Assembly: GCF_029227915.1 (NCBI RefSeq)
Contig: NC_079883.1
Location: 12,524,001-12,588,000, forward strand
DNA length: 64,000 bases
From: Hydractinia symbiolongicarpus
Lineage: Eukaryota; Cnidaria; Hydrozoa; Anthoathecata; Hydractiniidae
Direction: 5' to 3'
Shown: positions 61,665 through 64,000 of the stretch, one piece after another
How the letters are laid out: each line of letters opens with the position of its first letter
Numbering within the stretch: position 1 is the first letter of the stretch
Notes under the pieces: generated by a model
What the model was told of the DNA's origin: nothing
Databases searched by the model: none
The model's input: the letters and a program-made list of their open reading frames with translations, nothing else
Made by a program: the position numbers and the translations under genes

Positions 61665-61751
61665 AAAAAAAAAAAAAAAAAAAAAAAGCGTTTAAGTCAC
61701 CACCGACATTTGGCCGCGCAACTATTCTAAGCTCATTCATTTTGACTTAAG

Positions 61752-61836
61752 GAGGGGGACGAGCGCGGACGCAGGCCCCCACTACCAGAAATTGTACGGT
61801 CGAGTTACTGACGTTTGCAGTAATCGCAGAGGTCAG
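61752..61836 (-). pseudogene. U1 snRNA 3'-half remnant, first of block C
   Basis: Same remnant with one extra base in stem-loop IV (GGGGGACGAG on the + strand), which breaks the GGGGGC/GCCCCC stem. Confidence 0.82.
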
Positions 61837-61909
61837 TAACTCAAAGAAATTAAATAAAAAAATTTGATCACAACGTCAAAATAAATTGCACGTATTTGCC
61901 CCTACTAAT

Positions 61910-62029
61910 GTCTACGGCCATACCACGATGAACACACCCGTTCTCGTCTGATCACGGAAGTTAAGCATCGTCGGGTCGGGATAGTACTTGGATGGGGGAC
62001 CGCCTGGGAACTCCCGGTGTTGTAGGCTT
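61910..62029 (+). rRNA. 5S: 5S rRNA, array copy 88
   Basis: Variants C67T and C112T; first gene after the LINE. Confidence 0.93.
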
Positions 62030-62534
62030 TTCATTTTCATTTGTTGCCTTTTCATTTCAATGGCGCTGTGATATATTTCTTGTTATAACAATTAAGGAAC
62101 GTGGCGGTTGTTGAAAGTGTTTCCTATGACATTTTCCTACGACATTTTCAGGTGATAGAACGAGAAAAAAGAGCTTTCAAATGCATACAAACTCGATCTA
62201 TTGCCGATCATCCAACAACCCTGACGGAATGGCAAATAAAATAAAATTCCGCCGCCTTCCGAGGACTTATATCGCAATCACGTTTCGTAACAGCCAAGCG
62301 AGGTTTTACCTTAGCGTTTAAGTCACCACCGACATTTGGCCGCGCAACTATTCTAAGCTCATTCATTTTGACTTAAGGAGGGGGCGAGCGCGGACGCAGG
62401 CCCCCACTACCAGAAATTGTACGGTCGAGTTACTGACGTTTGCAGTAATCGCAGAGGTCAGTAACTCAAAGAAATTAAATAAAAAAATTTGATCACAACG
62501 TCAAAATAAATTGCACGTATTTGCCCCTACTAAT

Positions 62535-62654
62535 GTCTACGGCCATACCACGATGAACACACCCGTTCTCGTCTGATAACGCAAGTTAAGCATCGTCGGG
62601 CCGGGATAGTACTTGGATGGGGGACCGCCTGGGAACTCCCGGTGTCGTAGGCTT
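62535..62654 (+). rRNA. 5S: 5S rRNA, array copy 89
   Basis: Variants C44A and G48C. Confidence 0.93.
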
Positions 62655-63159
62655 TTCATTTTCATTCGTTGCCTTTTCATTTCAATGGCGCTGTGATATA
62701 TTTCTTGTTATAACAATTAAGGAACGTGGCGGTTGTTGAAAGTGTTTCCTATGACATTTTCCTACGACATTTTCAGGTGATAGTACGAGAAAAAAGAGCT
62801 TTCAAATGCATACAAACTCGATCTATTGCCGATCATCCAACAACCCTGACGGAATGGCAAATAAAATAAAATTCCGCCGCCTTCCGAGGACTTATATCGC
62901 AATCACGTTTCGTAACAGCCAAGCGAGGTTTTACCTTAGCGTTTAAGTCACCACCGACATTTGGCCGCGCAACTATTCTAAGCTCATTCATTTTGACTTA
63001 AGGAGGGGGCGAGCGCGGACGCAGGCCCCCACTACCAGAAATTGTACGGTCGAGTTACTGACGCTTGCAGTAATCGCAGAGGTCAGTAACTCAAAGAAAT
63101 TAAATAAAAAAATTTGATCACAACGTCAAAATAAATTGCACGTATTTGCCCCTACTAAT

Positions 63160-63279
63160 GTCTACGGCCATACCACGATGAACACACCCGTTCTCGTCTG
63201 ATCACGGAAGTTAAGCATCGTCGGGCCGGGATAGTACTTGGATTGGGGACCGCCTGGGAACTCCCGGTGTCGTAGGCTT
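63160..63279 (+). rRNA. 5S: 5S rRNA, array copy 90
   Basis: Variant G85T in the C box. Confidence 0.94.
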
Positions 63280-63784
63280 TTCATTTTCATTTGTTGCCTT
63301 TTCATTTCAATGGCGCTGTGATATATTTCTTGTTATAACAATTAAGGAACGTGGCGGTTGTTGAAAGTGTTTCCTATGACATTTTCCTACGACATTTTCA
63401 GGTGATAGTACGAGAAAAAAGAGCTTTCAAATGCATACAAACTCGATCTATTGCCGATCATTCAATAACCCTGACGGAATGGCAAATAAAATAAATTTCC
63501 GCCGCCTTCCGAGGACTTATATCGCAATCACGTTTCGTAACAGCCAAGCGAGGTTTTACCTTAGCGTTTAAGTCACCACCGACATTTGGCCGCGCAACTA
63601 TTCTAAGCTCATTCATTTTGACTTAAGGAGGGGGCGAGCGCGGACGCAGGCCCCCACTACCAGAAATTGTACGGTCGAGTTACTGACGTTTGCAGTAATC
63701 GCAGAGGTCAGTAACTCAAAGAAATTAAATAAAAAAATTTGATCACAACGTCAAAATAAATTGCACGTATTTGCCCCTACTAAT

Positions 63785-63904
63785 GTCTATGGCCATACCA
63801 CGATGAACACACCCGTTCTCGTCTGATCACGGAAGTTAAGCATCGTCGGGCCGGGGTAGTACTTGGATGGGGGACCGCCTGGGAACTCCCGGTGTCGTAG
63901 GCTT
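63785..63904 (+). rRNA. 5S: 5S rRNA, array copy 91
   Basis: Variants C6T and A72G. Confidence 0.93.
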
Positions 63905-64000
63905 TTCATTTTCATTTGTTGCCTTTTCATTTCAATGGCGCTGTGATATATTTCTTGTTATAACAATTAAGGAACGTGGCGGTTGTTGAAAGTGTTTCCT

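Larger units (their letters stand above)
59621..61687 (+). mobile_element. 5'-truncated non-LTR retrotransposon (LINE)
   Basis: Starts abruptly inside a coding frame at CAAATTTACT and ends in 23 A residues (61665-61687) after an AATAAA signal (61648-61653). The 5' UTR, any ORF1 and the endonuclease domain are missing; the reverse transcriptase part is whole. Against the intact spacer, the site has lost TTTACCTT (8 bp, 9 if the ambiguous A is counted) instead of gaining a target-site duplication. It has the same orientation as the 5S genes. The RT looks like the Jockey/CR1 group; the clade is not settled from sequence alone. Confidence 0.93.
61688..64000 (+). repeat. 5S rDNA tandem array, block C (4 gene copies, runs off window)
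   Basis: The array resumes at GCGTTTAAG directly after the LINE poly(A) tail. Four 5S genes start at 61910, 62535, 63160 and 63785, each preceded by a U1 remnant. The window ends in the spacer after the fourth gene. The spacer of the first unit carries an extra A (GGGGGACGAG), also seen in units near 57.2 and 59.1 kb. Confidence 0.97.

Overview
This is metazoan nuclear DNA, most likely cnidarian and perhaps hydrozoan. The evidence is a eukaryotic 5S rRNA, replication-dependent histone genes with 3' stem-loops, U1 and U2 snRNA genes, a tRNA-Arg and a poly(A)-tailed LINE. The taxon is inferred from AT-rich flanks and the look of the histone and RT proteins; it was not tested.

Layout. Almost the whole window is a head-to-tail array of a ~625-bp unit. 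Each unit carries one 120-nt 5S rRNA gene on the + strand, and 91 copies can be placed. Two things interrupt the array. At 36406-41651 there is a 5.2-kb island. With the adjoining repeat sequence it holds a complete U1 snRNA (minus), U2 snRNA (minus), tRNA-Arg(ACG) (minus), H1 (+), H3 (minus, frameshifted), H4 (+), H2B (minus, premature stop) and H2A (+). At 59621-61687 a 5'-truncated LINE with an open reverse transcriptase frame sits in one 5S spacer. The array then resumes to the end of the window.

Main result. The spacer of every 625-bp unit contains, on the minus strand, the 3' half of a U1 snRNA gene (stem-loop III, Sm site AATTTCTGG, stem-loop IV). At the left edge of the island this same half continues without a break into the U1 5' half, giving a whole U1 gene across the junction. 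On the right the array resumes exactly where it stopped, with only a 2-bp AG overlap. The simplest reading is that the ancestral unit was a ~5.9-kb composite (5S-U1-U2-tRNA-five histones). The 625-bp unit would then be an internal-deletion derivative that amplified and left this composite as a relict. The broken H3 and H2B genes and a diverged U1 stem-loop I fit a relict.

Array history. Shared private variants mark segmental duplications of 1, 3 and 6 units and a 7-unit-spaced duplication, as expected from unequal exchange. Some spacer haplotypes occur on both sides of the island, so homogenisation has crossed it or predates it.

Function. 5S and tRNA genes are Pol III genes with internal promoters. 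U1 and U2 share a 9-bp element about 50 bp upstream, a likely PSE. The five histone genes each end in a 6-bp-stem, 4-nt-loop processing signal followed by a conserved AT-rich motif. H3/H4 and H2B/H2A are divergent pairs, and each shared promoter contains a long perfect palindrome.
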